From NCBI GenBank assembly GCA_028023455.1, contig JAQFVV010006246.1, positions 2,347,501 through 2,411,500 of the forward strand: DNA of 64,000 nt, given 5' to 3'. This DNA is from Epiperipatus broadwayi (Eukaryota; Onychophora; Udeonychophora; Euonychophora; Peripatidae). The notes beneath the pieces were generated by a model. It was not told where the DNA came from and ran no database searches. It worked only from the letters and a program-made list of their open reading frames with translations. The position numbers and the translations under genes are program-made. Every line of letters begins with the position of its first letter. The stretch's first letter is position 1. This document shows positions 37,034 through 50,136 of this stretch, piece after piece.

Positions 37034-37177
37034 ATATTATTTTTATGTACATATTTATGTAATTATTATTATAGTTTTAGTTTAAAAACAATTATAAAGT
37101 TGTTTGAAAGCTCACCTGATTGCAAGAATTCAACAAAATAATGGAAATACCTATCATATTGTGACTATATTTATTGC
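37034..37177. other. Intron between CUB exon and LINE insertion
   Basis: A+T-rich start of the downstream intron. The LINE begins about 150 bp after the exon. Confidence 0.5.
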
Positions 37178-38150
37178 AGGGTTACTATGATTGTAAATAA
37201 TAATGTAATGGAGTCATTGGTTAAGAATAAGATCCAGGACAAAATACTCCCTCATATATCTCCCTTTCAATTCACCAAGAAGGGAGCATCCACAGCAGAG
37301 GCATTAAGTCTATTTAAAACAACAGTCAATTACACCAGAGAAAACTGTAAGTCCATGCCTGTAGTGGTTCAGCTGGACATAGCGGGAGCTTTCGATACAG
37401 TCAGAACAAACTACTTCATTCACCTTCTTGGTGTATATGAAATCCCCTCCACAATCATAAATATAATAAGTAACCTATTAAATAATAAAAAAATAGCAAT
37501 AACATTAAATGGAAAGATCTCAGAATCTTTTATACCCACAAAATTAATCCCCCAGGGATGACCCCTCAGTGTGCTACTATTTACGATCTATATCAACCCC
37601 TTTCTTAAGACAGTGATGAAAACCGCCCTGGACTCTTTATCCCAGAGATAATCAAAAACATAACACATATTGCATACATGGATGACCTCACTATATTTTT
37701 ACCCTTGGCCAAATTTATACCAGAGCTAATTAAAATCATGAAAAAATTTCCCTTGGCCAAATTTATACCAGAGCTAATTAAAATCATGAAAAAATTTCTC
37801 AAAAGAATCAGGTCTTGCTATTAATTTGAACAAGTCATCAGCGTGGAGACTTTTTCCAGGGAAAACAGTAACATCACAATTATCAGCAAAGCCTCAGAAA
37901 TATCCCTATGTACCTTTTGCCCCTTCACAGGAGGAAAAAATAAAAGAAGCCATGATGGAGACAGTAAATAAGATAATAAAGTCATTAGCAAAAATATATC
38001 TATCATTACATTTCAAAACCACTCTCATGAATATGTTGGTCTTCACTAGAATAGCATATTACATTCCATTCATTAAGTATACCAATAAATTCATAGCTAA
38101 AATCCAACTCACTTTGCTCCCGACTTTTGGAAAGGGAAGACAGTCACAAT
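37178..38150 (+). pseudogene. Reverse transcriptase of a 5'-truncated LINE
   Basis: Starts inside the RT domain: ILPHISPFQFTKKGASTAEA, then VVQLDIAGAFDTVR (catalytic D in the A motif, about 37363-37404) and LIPQG-PLSVLLF (about 37543-37580, with an in-frame TGA). AYMDDLTIFLP, the catalytic YMDD box, lies near 37673-37706 in another frame. The C-terminal RT region continues to about 38150 with GLAINLNKSSAW. A 48-bp tandem duplication follows the YMDD box. The upstream endonuclease is missing, as is usual for 5'-truncated LINE copies. Clade uncertain. Confidence 0.85.
37702..37797 (+). repeat. 48-bp tandem duplication inside the LINE RT
   Basis: CCCTTGGCCAAATTTATACC starts copies at 37702 and 37750. 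The unit is 48 bp (16 codons, frame kept), apparently identical. It encodes a repeat of LAKFIPELIKIMKKF. Confidence 0.95.
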
Positions 38151-39258
38151 AAGACTTTCCAAGATGCAAAGACATGCCAAATCGAATGGATTGTCTTTGC
38201 ATTCTATCAAAACAATGAGGTTTCAATGAACATATAACCTAATACATAAATTAAGTAGAGTCATCCCTCAAATTAACCCACACCATAAGATAAGTCCCAT
38301 GAATACATTGCCACTTTTGACAATAGGATGGGATAACAAAACTAAGGGCAGAAATAGCAAAAATCCTTCTCAGCCCTCTTCAGAATAACACAACAAAAAT
38401 AACCTACTGGGAAGCATATTGTTTCACTAACAAAATACCTCATCCAGAGCCCACATTGTTAAACATCACCAATCACAGAATACTAAAGAAGTTCAAAATA
38501 TGGTCCCTTGAACATAAATTCTATGATTTCCTAGTCAAAATAAACTTGGAGGCATTACCTATTAATTAATTTCTGGTATACCACAGAGGCTTTAACAATA
38601 TAGACTCTATTTGCCCACTATGCAAGAGAGAAGAGGATACTTTAACCCATATTTTAGAACAATGTAGTTTCCTTCAGAATTGCAGAAACACAATCCAAAC
38701 AATACACAAAATCAAGCAACCACTAACCTGCCTGATCAGACACGCCATCAATAATGGAGATCTCACCACTGTGAGAAACTCAACCTTCTTTGCTTTCAAC
38801 CTGTAGCTTATGAGATGTGAAGCAGTATACAATGCCAACAGCATGGCTCTATCCCAATCTTATAGGAAGAAACTAAACAAGACAAGAACTCATGACCAAC
38901 TCCATGCACCCCAGATGACCTTCAGGCTGATATGCACAATGATTGATCTAAATAAATAAAATATGAAGGAGGACAATTTGGCACCAACAAATATGAAAGT
39001 AACTATGTAGATGTTAGCATTAATAGTAGCTAGAGCAACATAGATGGAGACTTATCCGAAAACAATTAGCTAATGAACAAAAGAAAAGCTGAATGAGCAG
39101 TGATTGCAAGGTTGAACTTTTATAAAAATACAATTGTCACATAGGAAAGATGCCAAGACTATTTTTAGACATTGGAGGACAATATTTATACTACTTTTAT
39201 ACTAATGTATTCCTCATAAACATTTGTAACAATGATAAAGTCATTACATTAATAAAAA
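38151..39258 (+). pseudogene. LINE C-terminal region with CCHC motif and 3' tail
   Basis: Near 38604-38672 a frame reads ICPLCKREEDTLTHILEQC, the CX2C...HX4C zinc motif found after RT in several LINE clades. Frames before and after are broken. The 3' end runs through non-coding sequence to TTAATAAAAAAAAG at about 39248-39262, a likely poly(A) or A-rich tail. Confidence 0.75.
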
Positions 39259-39262
39259 AAAG

Positions 39263-39663
39263 TCTTAAAATTTAGAAATATCTATCATTAAAACTAGCAA
39301 ACTCTTCATACAGTTGTGCCACTCAGTGCAAGCCAGAGTAATCAATGGATGCCAGAAGGGTTGTGCATAAAATCCCTATCTAGTGCCTACTCATCCAATA
39401 TGCCCAGACTAGTTTCTGGCTTGTGACCTTCATCAGTAAGAAGCCTTGGATCTGAGAGCACTGCACCTAGATCTTAGGATCTAATGCAACCCTCCAATAG
39501 CCATCTTTTATCTCTACTTAACAACAAAACTATGAGAATAAAATTGAAAGCATAATATTTTCAATCTAAGCTCATTAGCTTGTATATGCATGTAGGTCTG
39601 AACTCAGTTCAATACCTATACGTTTTGGTATTATAAACTATTTTTTTAGAAGGGACAAGTATA
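39263..39663. other. Moderately complex repeat-like sequence
   Basis: 39300-39510 is less A+T-rich, with GACTAGTTTCTGGC and CATCAGTAAG. These resemble pieces of the fold-back module at 10 kb (GACC-GTTTCTAG...GTCAGTGAGG). Possibly a related repeat; weak. Confidence 0.3.
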
Positions 39664-39935
39664 TATGTATGCTGCATACTACTGATTTATAATCAACCTG
39701 CAGTTTAAAAATATAATTTAATGTTTGATGTTAAAACATAGTTTTCTTTTGAAAAATATACATGTATACTATACAATATGATAGTTTACTCTCAACAACT
39801 ATGTATGCTGCATACTACTGATTTATAATCAACCTGCAGTTTAAAAATATAATTTAATGTTTGATATTAAAACATAGTTTTCTTTTGAAAAATATACATG
39901 TATACTATACGATATGATAGTTTACTCTCAACAAC
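39664..39935. repeat. 136-bp tandem duplication
   Basis: TATGTATGCTGCATACTACT begins copies at 39664 and 39800. The two differ at about two bases seen (GATGTT/GATATT, ACAATATG/ACGATATG). Non-coding. Confidence 0.95.
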
Positions 39936-40051
39936 TTTTAATTTATATTTAATATATTATCATCATAGGATATCATATCAATATTTCTTTACATATGTAA
40001 GACCTATGAGGCAGACCTGTAACTAAGCAGTGAGTAATTTCTTTATAAAAA

Positions 40052-41314
40052 TTGGTAGCTAAGTATTTTTTCTTGCTATGACGTATTACGCTTAATGTGT
40101 TTTCTGCCAGTAAGATTTCATCGAATATTAGGTAAACGATGTCATGGAAACAAAGGCAGTGGCATGACCAATCCATGGGAATGGTGATTTTTTGATTGTA
40201 ATGACCCATAAGATTTTATTTTGTAGTGATATTTGTGGTATTAATTTTAAAAAAAAAAAATTGTACGCATTTCCATATATATTTAATGCTTGCTTCTTTT
40301 CCATTTTCCTTATAAATTATCTTTATTTTCAGTAAAAAAAGATTACACTTTTAATTTCATAATTTTATATACTACCTTTTAAGATATTTTTTACATCACC
40401 ATTTCCACTATATGACAGATCCGCACTATGTCAGGATGTGTGTAATTTATTGTCTATTTAATTTTAAAATTACAAATACTTTTTATAAATTTTTCTGAAA
40501 TTAATTTGTAATCAATTCAAATTTACAATAATTTTAGTAAATTACTATTAATTTATGTGTCTACCAGATGAATTTTTTAGTATTTTTCTTGCTATGAGAT
40601 GGCTTCTTTAGTATTTTTCTTGCTATGAGCTGGTTTCTTTAGTATTTTTCTTGCTATGTTTACCAGATGACATTTTTAGTATTTTCCTTGCTATGTCTAC
40701 TGGATGGCTTCTATAGTATTTTTCTTTCTATGAGATGGATTCTTCAGTATTTTTCTTGCTATGTCTATCAGAGGGCTTCTTTAGAATTTTTCTCACTATG
40801 ACATGGCTTCTTTAGTATTTTTCTTGCTATGTCTACTGGATGGCTTCTTTAGTATTTTTCTTGCTATGAGATGGCTTCTTTAGTATTTTTTTGCTATGAG
40901 ATGGATTTTTAGTATTTTTCTTGCTATGAGATGGCTTTAAAATTACAAATATTTTTTATAAATTTTTCTGCAATTATTTTGTAGTCAATTGCAGTCAATT
41001 CAAATTTATCATAAATTTTAGTAAATTACTATTAATTTATGTATTTTTTGGTGCATGTAATTTTTTCCCCAGGAACAACAAACATGGCACTGTCCGATGT
41101 GTCTACCAGATGACTTCTTTAATATTTTTTCTTGTTATGACATATTATCCTGAAGACATACTACTCTAATTTTGCAATGTTTAACGTAACACCTCCACAT
41201 GATCTGTGGACAAATTTTAGTGATTAACTTTATCCACAAATCACTAGAATCCAAAAGATCAGAAGATTAGAGTATTTGGGTAATACATCATAGCAAGAAA
41301 AATACTAAACTACC
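40052..41314. mobile_element. Non-autonomous TIR element G
   Basis: The left end, GGTAGCTAAGTATTTTTTCT plus TGCTATGACGTATTAC (40056-40089), is matched by the inverse of 41280-41314, TAGTTTAGTATTTTTCTTGC plus TATGATGTATTA. Between them lie two ~105-bp direct repeats (40465-40567 and 40936-41040) flanking a minisatellite built from the TIR core. No transposase. Target duplication not defined. A 78-codon minus-strand frame over the left end is probably chance. Confidence 0.72.
40568..40936 (+). repeat. Minisatellite of the TIR core motif of element G
   Basis: Eleven copies of AGTATTTTTCTTGCTATG or close variants, separated by GAGATGGCTTCTTT (31-bp unit) or TCTACTGGATGGCTTCTTT (37-bp unit). A twelfth diverged copy lies near 41117. 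The core is the same as in the terminal repeats at 40062 and 41282. Confidence 0.95.
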
Positions 41315-42240
41315 TAAAAATTTTATTATATAAAATAACTGCATAGGTTTTGATTTAGCTTATAGAATAGATGTCTACATATTGTAATCTTATAACATGG
41401 TCATTTGTGTTTTATTATATATAGATTTAATATAACATTACTGGGTTTTCTAATATTGTGTTTACTTGACTGTGTTTCTTTATTATGCATTTATCCCTGC
41501 TTTGGAAAATTTAATAGCTGGGTCCCTTTTGAATATGATCCATGCAGATGCAGGAATATTCCTTTCAATTCCAGACTCAGTGGACCTTTGTTGTTTCACC
41601 AATTGGGCAGTGGATTATTTCTGCCTGTTCATGAGATTTATTAATTATTATAGGAAAATGCTTATTCCTCCCTATCAGTTATTCATTTATTTCTTGAGAC
41701 TGGGATATGGTCTCGCAGAGAACATATATCAGTTTGCCTCATCATTGGATTTTATTACTGTAGCAGCCCAATACTGCCTTCATTCCTTGTGCATATTAAA
41801 GCTTTATATTTCAGCTTTTGTTGGTCATGATCATGAGAGTTGTGCATTTATCTATTTAACCATATTTTTTAAAGTTAATTAAACTTATCTTGCTTTATTT
41901 ATTATGTGCCTTCTTGAGGGACACCTGTCCCAAAATCAAATGTGTTTACCATCCAAGGTTCCTTATTTATATATCTGTTATACATTGAACCTTTGACATT
42001 AGCAAACCAAATTACATGGTAGTCATTTCTTTTGTTTATTTATTTGTAACTTTCTTACTAATAAAGTGTTTATATTTCATATATACATTGCATTGAGTGT
42101 CTTGTTTGCCACAGGGAAGTCATATAGTTAATAATCTAGTTTTAAGCTTCCATCTTTCCCTGATCATTGAGCCAAATTAAAATAAAGTATTATGTAGGTT
42201 GGTATGCATTGTGGTGATTTATACATGTCGGCTCATCCAG
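41315..42240. other. No gene recognised
   Basis: Contains overlapping plus-strand frames of 79 and 138 codons (41405-41882), Cys/Phe/Tyr-rich and without recognisable domains. The sequence is more complex than the surroundings and could be part of an unidentified repeat. Confidence 0.35.
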
Positions 42241-42243
42241 ATC

Positions 42244-43438
42244 ATTACAATATACATATACACCTGGGTCTCATTTTATGCAATAAATAGGTTTCACAGA
42301 TAACCTGCATTAAAAAAATTGCACAAAAATAGACTAAACTTACCTTGAAAAATGGGGGATAAGTTCTGTAATTTTCAGAAATTGCATAAAAGCAAAGCAA
42401 CAAGGAAAATTTATTTTAAAATTTGCATAAAAAAAGTAAGAAAATAAAGTATGACTAATAAAAAATTCCAAGTATTTGAAAAAAATTGATACAAGACAAA
42501 CTTTTTTTTACTTTTTTTATTAAGTACAGTATTTAATTTTACATTTTTTCATACATATTTTAATCATTATCATTATTTGACAATATGCAAGTCATTTGTG
42601 AATTGGTATGCCATTTTCAGTCTTGTGATATGTTAATGGTTTTCTGTTGACAATGTAATCAGTGATTAAACTTTGAGATGATGATTTTACTAATTGTTTA
42701 TAAAGCTCATGATATCCAGACATATAACTATTTAGCTCTCATTGGAATTTAAGAGGTTTTTCATTGCAGCAAACTCTCAGATTTCAGCATTTTCTGACAT
42801 ATTTCTTTGTCTCACACATCAATGTAAAATCTATGATTAAATTATTATTACTTAATAGAAAATAATAAATTTTTCTTCATTTGATAGATATTTTTGTTTA
42901 TTACTGAAATAAATTTTAAATGTTCACATTTTGTTTCTATATTAAAAAAATTAGATCGGAATCAAAACAAAAAGATTATACATTACCATTAGAAAGATTA
43001 TTTTCAGTTTAAAATATCAACAAAATCTTTCTTATTTATTTTAAAAATGTATATCTAACAAAATATGTTTTAAAAGTTTAAAATTTTTGAATATTTATTG
43101 CGATATTTTTGTATTAATAAGTATAAATCTATTATTATTATTTACTCATAAGTATAAGTAGATTATTTACACAGAAGCTAAAATTCTAAATAGCTTCAGG
43201 CCATATTCACATTAGCTGATAATATAATGTTATATTTTTTAAAATAAAAGCATTTCTAGTCCAAATAAGTCATTAATAATTTAAATTTTTTGATATCTAA
43301 TAAATATAGTGAAATATGAACTTCTTTATCACATAAAACAAAACCTGCATAAAAAGATATTAAGAAACATGAATCACATAATTGCAAAATTGCGTTAAAA
43401 AAATCTGCATAAAATGAGACCCAGGTGTATATTGTAAC
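42244..43438. mobile_element. Non-autonomous TIR element H (TA target, pogo/Tigger-like?)
   Basis: CACCTGGGTCTCATTTTATG plus CA at 42261-42282 is repeated exactly, inverted, at 43407-43427. Both ends are flanked by TATA, consistent with a TA target duplication. TTACAATATA occurs outside the left end, and its inverse TATATTGTAA outside the right. About 1.17 kb inside, without coding capacity. A subterminal AACGCAATTTTGC pattern, the TA target and the TIR style resemble pogo/Tigger-type elements, but that assignment is an inference. Confidence 0.82.
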
Positions 43439-44130
43439 AGAACAAATTTGACTACATCTTGAATTAATTGTATTTCAAAGCTGTATCATAAATTGCCTAA
43501 AGACAGCTTAATTAAAGATTAATAAAATTTGATATTAATGTGTAAGCATATGTATGCAGAACTTAAATTATACCAATTTAAAAAATTAAAATGAGATAGA
43601 TCTATAGTTTTAATATTAAATATATAATAAAAGAAATTATTTTGTAAAATTATAATTACTAAAATAATAATTTATATAACGAATTAAAGGTAAAAAAGAG
43701 AAATTATATAATTTTTAGGTTTTAGTGTAATCAAATGAATTTGAATTGCATAGTTTAAAAAAGTGTATTGTGTTTTGTAACCGTTTCACATTTGTTTTCT
43801 GGAATAGTTTAAAGAAATAATTTGTCATTTACTTGTTATAAATTGAATGACAAATATGAATTAAAAATTATAAACAGTAAAATTTATAAAGTTAGAGTGC
43901 AAATTTCAGCATTTGATTATAGTTTTTTTAAAAAACTATTTTATAGTTGTTTGTAAAATAATTATCTGAAAATGAAATCAAAAAAAAAAGTTTTGTAAAA
44001 TATATTAAATCAGGTAAGTAATTTTGGAAAAAGATGTTTAAAAACTTTTTAATATAAATTAATACATACTTAATTATGGATTGTTTTTAAAAGTGAGACA
44101 AAAGATATAAATAGGTTTGAAAAATGACAG

Positions 44131-44208
44131 TAGTCAAGTGTTAATACAAAAAGAATGCAATCTGATTCCTAGTCAAGTGTTAATACAAAAAGAATGCAAT
44201 CTGATTCC
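44131..44208. repeat. 39-bp tandem duplication
   Basis: TAGTCAAGTGTTAATACAAA begins two apparently identical copies at 44131 and 44170. Confidence 0.95.
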
Positions 44209-44540
44209 ATGAAAAAATGAGAAAATACTGATAGAAAAGTTGTTAAAAATAAAAAACTGCTTCTTTACATAGTTTCCTTCAAAATAACTCTGGATAACTT
44301 TACCTTGCCAATTATTTAAGCAAGTATCTTTCAATATTTCATCCACTTCAGCAAGTAAACTGGCATTAGCTAGCTGGCTATGTTATATCCAAAGATGCTT
44401 AGAATTCATGGTCTGCTTTGCAACAAGATCTAGTGTTTATCTCTAATGGTATTCATTTACACTATGTTGTCACTGATACCCAAACAGAATAATCACAATC
44501 TGGACTAGATTAATAAAGAGTATCATTAAAGAAGTACGCA

Positions 44541-44770
44541 TATTGAAGTGGCAATCTGAGATTCAGATTGCACTTCACAGTCCTATCCAATCTCCCACCA
44601 CCAAACTTGAATTCAAATCCCTCTCCCTATGCTTATGTACTGAAGTGGTAAATATGTGGTGCATATTTTGCTTCATTGCTTGATGACATTAGAAAACTTA
44701 AAAATAGGGTTTGAACCGGTTTATATTTATTTGGTCATCCAGGAATGTTAAGCACACATACACATATGAC
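44541..44770 (-). mobile_element. Possible tRNA-derived SINE, weak
   Basis: On the minus strand CGGTTCAAACCC (about 44713-44724) resembles a Pol III B box. The remainder is a G+C-richer body (TTGGTGGTGGGAGATTGG) ending in a GATT-rich part. No clear A box or tail. Confidence 0.25.
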
Positions 44771-47624
44771 TTCCACCTTGTTTATTCAAAATGGTTATGT
44801 TTCATTAATTGTATTATTATTCTAACTTAATTAGATTTTATTTCTAAGCTTGTAAATTTTCTTCATTTAGATAATCACGTATATGCATATATGCATTACA
44901 GATATGAAAATTAATATGATTAATGTAAAGCTAAAGCAATGCCAGAAAGGTCTAGAAAGTATTATTGCAATTTAAAAGTGTTAAAATGTCATTTTTATTT
45001 AATTATTAACAAAATCATATCCATAAAGCTATTTTTAATTTAAAAAAAGATATGTTTAAAAAATACTTTCTGGAACATATCTATTTACATCTTTCAATAT
45101 TGCCAAATTTCGAATATAGAAGGAGTAAGTGTTCTAGGCACATGCAAAATGAGCTCAGGTCACTCATCACTTGTTCTTTTAGAGAGTGAAAACAAAATGA
45201 ATTCTGAGTAGAGGGAAGAAATTCAGCTTTCCTGATCTTAAATTATCTTTGTGCTGCTATTTTGCCATGCCATCACTATTTGAAAACTGTTCTGTTTAAC
45301 TGTGAAAGAACAATTGGAAGATGCCTTCCATTATTTGTTCATATTGTGCATTGCTGACCATGCTTTTGCATCTAAACTTCATATATGTTATTCTAAATGG
45401 CTGCTATAATGTCTAAAAGGTAATCCATTTTACCAATGAATGAACTCTTAATATTCTCATTTCATTTTAAATTCTATTTATATTTATAATGTATTCTTCT
45501 ATCTATCTGGTAACAGACTATAAGCTCAGTTATCATAATTGTTAAGTTTATGATTTTCTCTCAAATTTCATGCTCTAATTATTTGTTTTCATGTGGCAAA
45601 ACTTATTTAAACCATGTATTTTGATTGAGTAATATTAGTATGCTAATGTTTCAATCTAGCGAACTTATATTATTTATCCACCATCCCGATATTTTGGGAT
45701 GTTTAAATATTTGAATGTAAAATTTCTTATTGAATGCAGTTTGCTCGCTTGAATATTTAGAAATATATGCTTAATGGCGAATTGTTAAAACCATCATATT
45801 ATGGAATATGATAAACATTTGTTGTTAACGCTATTGATTTTTAAATGGATTTTATATTCTATGAATAAATTTGATGATGAATTTATTCTAATAATTAGTC
45901 ATTTGGTTTACATGCCAGTGAGCATTCTAATTTGTTTATAATATATTATCGTTTGAGAATACTTGAGGCTTGTTAAATAGAAAAATAATATTTCCCTCTT
46001 TTATATTTGACATCCTAATTTGCCAAGGTTATACGTATGTTGCTGAGTGGGTTAATATTTGTCATGGTGTTATGCATGATATTATTACTTTATTTGAATT
46101 TTGATGTAATGTATTAGGCATTTAAGACTTTAAGCTACATTCATGTTGCTTACTTATGATAGCATTTTAAAAAATTCGTATTTTGCTTTATTGATATTTA
46201 TTCCTTCAGAAGTCCCAGATTTTCTTCATGTAACTTGTCCAAGGATGAGGGTTGCTAGCACTGACTTCAGGACAATCATTAGATTGTTGAGGCTCTGCAT
46301 TGGATAACATCGGCAAGCCAAAGCATGAAAACCTTACCAATCATCTCTTCAAATACCACCCTGTTATAAATATGAGCAGACTCTTATATATGATAAAGCT
46401 TTTCAGTCCAAAAATGGACATGTGCTCCATTTCTAATGCTATCATTGTAGTCAGCACTGTGAATTCTCTTTATGTATAATCTCATATTATCTATAAGATA
46501 TGTGCAGTGATGTTTGTAAGCCATTGTCTTAATAATTAATAGAATTTTAGGATTGTCGCAGTAAAGCTTATTTAAGCTAACCCCTTCTTTATTTGTACAG
46601 GCTTAAATGCACTCAGGGACAATAGAGTTGTTAAGCCAAACTGTTCAGTTAATTAAGCAAATGAATGCTATTCCTGTCAGTTAACTAATAATGCTAATGC
46701 TAAGAAAATAATTTTTTTTAATGTCTCAAGTTATTTAATTATTATGTCAAAGAGTAAACCTCTCTTTGGAGGATAATTTATAAATGTCTTTTCATCATTA
46801 CTTTAAAATAATGATCATGTCCTCTGTTGGCTTATCATAGCATTAAAAGCACTAATCTATTATCATTTGTAACTCATTAGCATACTAAGCTGTTTGTCTA
46901 TGCAAATCATTAATCGCATGAAATCTGTGCTATGTTGCTTTTATAAGTTAACTTGTTATGTTTATTAAATTATATGTTGATTATTATTCAAGCATTTATG
47001 TCTTACTGAATCTCACTCATTGATTCTCACTTGTTCATTATAATAATACTATTATTTAGAAGTTATAACCGATTACTTTAAATGATATTTTTCCCTGGGT
47101 TATTCTGGATGGATACTACATTAAAATTTATGTTTTTTTCACAATGCTAGCTGTTTGTAATTAATTTACATTTATAGATTTTCCTACACATAAGGTATCT
47201 GATTGAGCTAAGATTTAATATTCTTTGTTTATAATAATTACTATGTAGATCTCATGTCTCTCCACTGTGTCTCCAGGACTGAAATAAATAAAAATTCATC
47301 TGTTATCATCAGAAGTGTTATTCATAATGTTATAGTTTTAGAAAAGAGCAAATAGAGAAAAATCCATGATTGCTCCTGACTTGTTTATCTCAGGCATGAG
47401 TGGATTTAAGGTACTTTTGCTTAGATTCTAAACATTGTTGAATGAACATACAATTCTGACCGGCACAATACATATCTATCTAATATAATTTCTTGTTACT
47501 TGTCTTTATCAAAATAACTGTGACTAAGATATTTAATAATATCTTAACTAAATAATAAATTAATAATATTTTATATAATTTAAAGGTGATATATGTGCAT
47601 AAAAAACAATATATATATATATAT

Positions 47625-50136
47625 TGAAACAGTAAGATATGCCCTACCAATCTTAGTTTCACCTTGCCTTCCTGTTTCCTACCATCATGCCTTATTTAAA
47701 ACCCTAATTTCATCATATTGTGTGTGTACTGGGTGTATTTGACAAAATCCCACCTAAATTTATATGCATAATGGGGTGCCCAGGGTTTTATAATAATTAA
47801 AATTGTTTTTAAACGGTTTTATTTTCAAACTGTCGAGTATGTATTACGTATATATGCTTGTACAGTAAAGTAGGTCACATATTCTCATCTACACACATAC
47901 TGCGATAACATTTAAAATTTATGAAAATACTTTGTTTAAAAGTTGTTGTTTTGAATAGATTTATTTTGTGATGTTATTTCGCTATAATTATTTGCATTTA
48001 ATAAAATAATATCACTAATAAATATATTCTAGAAATTAAATTCAAAAGAGAGTTTTATAAAATAAAATGTTATTCAAAAACATGCCATTTTCATTAAATC
48101 AGTGAGGGTAAGAAAGAACAATAGTGGCTAATTTTAACCATATTGGCACCAGTTTTACTAATAGATTTGATAAGATTAAAACAGTGTTTACAAACAGATT
48201 TTAATTAGAAAATGCAGTCCATGTTTTCAAATATATTAATAACCTAACGAACGGATTGTAATCAGAGAGAGCATATAAATAGGGCTGATTGATTGTTATT
48301 AATTATTAGAGAGAGGTATTAATTAACCTACCTGATTGTGACAGCAGAAGTTATATTTTCTGTAATTTTGAAACTATTTTCTATTAGCTTTTATTTGCAT
48401 TATTGAACTGACCGGCTTGTTGGTTAGTTTAGAACCAATTTTAAAATTGTTTAACCTTAGAATGTCAGGGTAACAGGACAGTAGGCTGTTTTTCCCTTGG
48501 GATCCTGTGCATCAGCTGTCCGTCATTCAAAATCTGATGTCCTGTCACCGTATCATCCAGCCCTACTGATCCAGCCCAAAGAAATGCTGCTCCTGAAGTC
48601 TACTAACTGCTGCTGTGGAACAGTGTAACAAAGAAACTCATAATTACTTAAGAACTTTGCTACTAATTTGGAAATGCCCATGGACAAATTGGAAATAACA
48701 AGGTAATTAAAATCAACCCGAGATCTCGGAAACTTCCAAGCTATATAGCTAATAATTTTTGTATATTCTTTAAATGTATCTATTCAAGTGTTTTCTTATT
48801 AATGCATGCTGAATTTGTGCTTGGGTTGATTTTATTATGTTTACAATGTCTTATTTAAATGTATTATAATGAAATATATAATTAATTTCTTTAGACAAAT
48901 GCGAGTTACGTAGGGAAGTTAAATAATGCATCATTGCCATCTTAGTTTATAAACCGCAAACACTCATTTCCCCCCTCTCATCTCTTAAATATGTTTTAAA
49001 GTATTTTGCATATAATAAGTTTGTTAATAAGTATAACTTTGTTAGAATAAATATATATTTATCTTAAGTTTGTTGAGAGTCTGCTGGCCATTAAAATAGG
49101 AAAGTTAAGAGTGAGCTATTTCTGTTCCATAATAAATTGCCCTTTATTTTATTAAGTCTTTTAAAATTAAACTGTGTTGCTAGTAAATATGCATGGGTGC
49201 TGAAATCCTACTGTTGGCAAAGGTCATCATTGTTTAAATCTGTTCCCCCTTATTTTACTCCACGGTTTCCAGTACAGTGCTACAAAGACACCTGGGAATT
49301 ATTTTGTGTATGTCCCCACAGTTATGAAGCTCCTGGGTGTGGGCCAGGCTTGAGCTGTGAGTGGGCTAGAGATGTCCCAAATAAAAGGCGAAATGCCTAT
49401 CCAATGCCACGACCTTTTTCTTCATAAAGTTGCATACTCATAAACTGCACCCCTCCTTGGCATATATTCGCTGGCACCACCGTATATTTCCCTTATTAAT
49501 TATTAAAAGAATTCTATTTAAATGAATTTCAAATCTTTTCAGTATAGCTCGATCTTATAATCTATTTAATCACTTCGCGAGTGACTCTCGCTCTCCATTT
49601 AAGTTTCCAATTATAAATGTTTTAGAATATTTCAAACTTTGTTAGACTTTACATGACTCGCATATGCCTACCATATCACTATATTTTAGCCACATTATCT
49701 AAATGAACACAAGTACAAGGTATCAGCCATCTTGTTGTTCATTATATAGCTTTCCAATTTATATCGCTAAACTATTTTATTATCAAATTATTAAAATCTT
49801 ATTTATAAATTTATTTCTTTTTTTTATTTATTCGGGGTGCAATCTAAATTACATAGCACATTAAACTTATCTTTGGCACATCTATAAGTTATTGTTAAAT
49901 TAACCTAGGGCTATTTTAGATTTAGAGTTGTTTGTTTTCTCCCTGATCACTGGCACCGGCATGAAATTATACTATTAGTAGCATCAAATGTGTTATCACG
50001 TAGAGGGCATTGTGGAGTTTGGACTTTGGATTTCAACTTGGGATTTCTGGGAGGTAACTCTCCTAGAGTTGAGTTCTATGTCACGGGTTTAAATTCTGCA
50101 GTGTGTTAGTGAGATAAACATGTTTTGACTGTTACA
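47625..50136 (+). repeat. Upstream 2.5-kb direct repeat (5' LTR) of element I
   Basis: Nearly collinear with 52562-55093, with a few percent differences by eye. It lacks a 21-bp stretch found in the other copy near 53192. A 96-codon frame at 49137-49427 has a counterpart in the other copy, but the differences change amino acids, so coding is unlikely. The final 150 bp resembles the SINE at 17.1 kb (GGGTTTAAATTC, then GATAAACATGTTTTGAC). Confidence 0.88.

Larger units (their letters stand above)
43440..47620. other. Long non-coding stretch, no gene recognised
   Basis: A+T-rich. Holds a 39-bp tandem duplication (44131) and a SINE-like block at 44541-44770. No known coding sequence on either strand. 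Probably intron or intergenic DNA. Confidence 0.4.

Noticed and set aside
39973-40209. 78-codon minus-strand frame rich in Cys and His
   Set aside because: It overlaps the left terminal repeat of element G and has no zinc-finger spacing.
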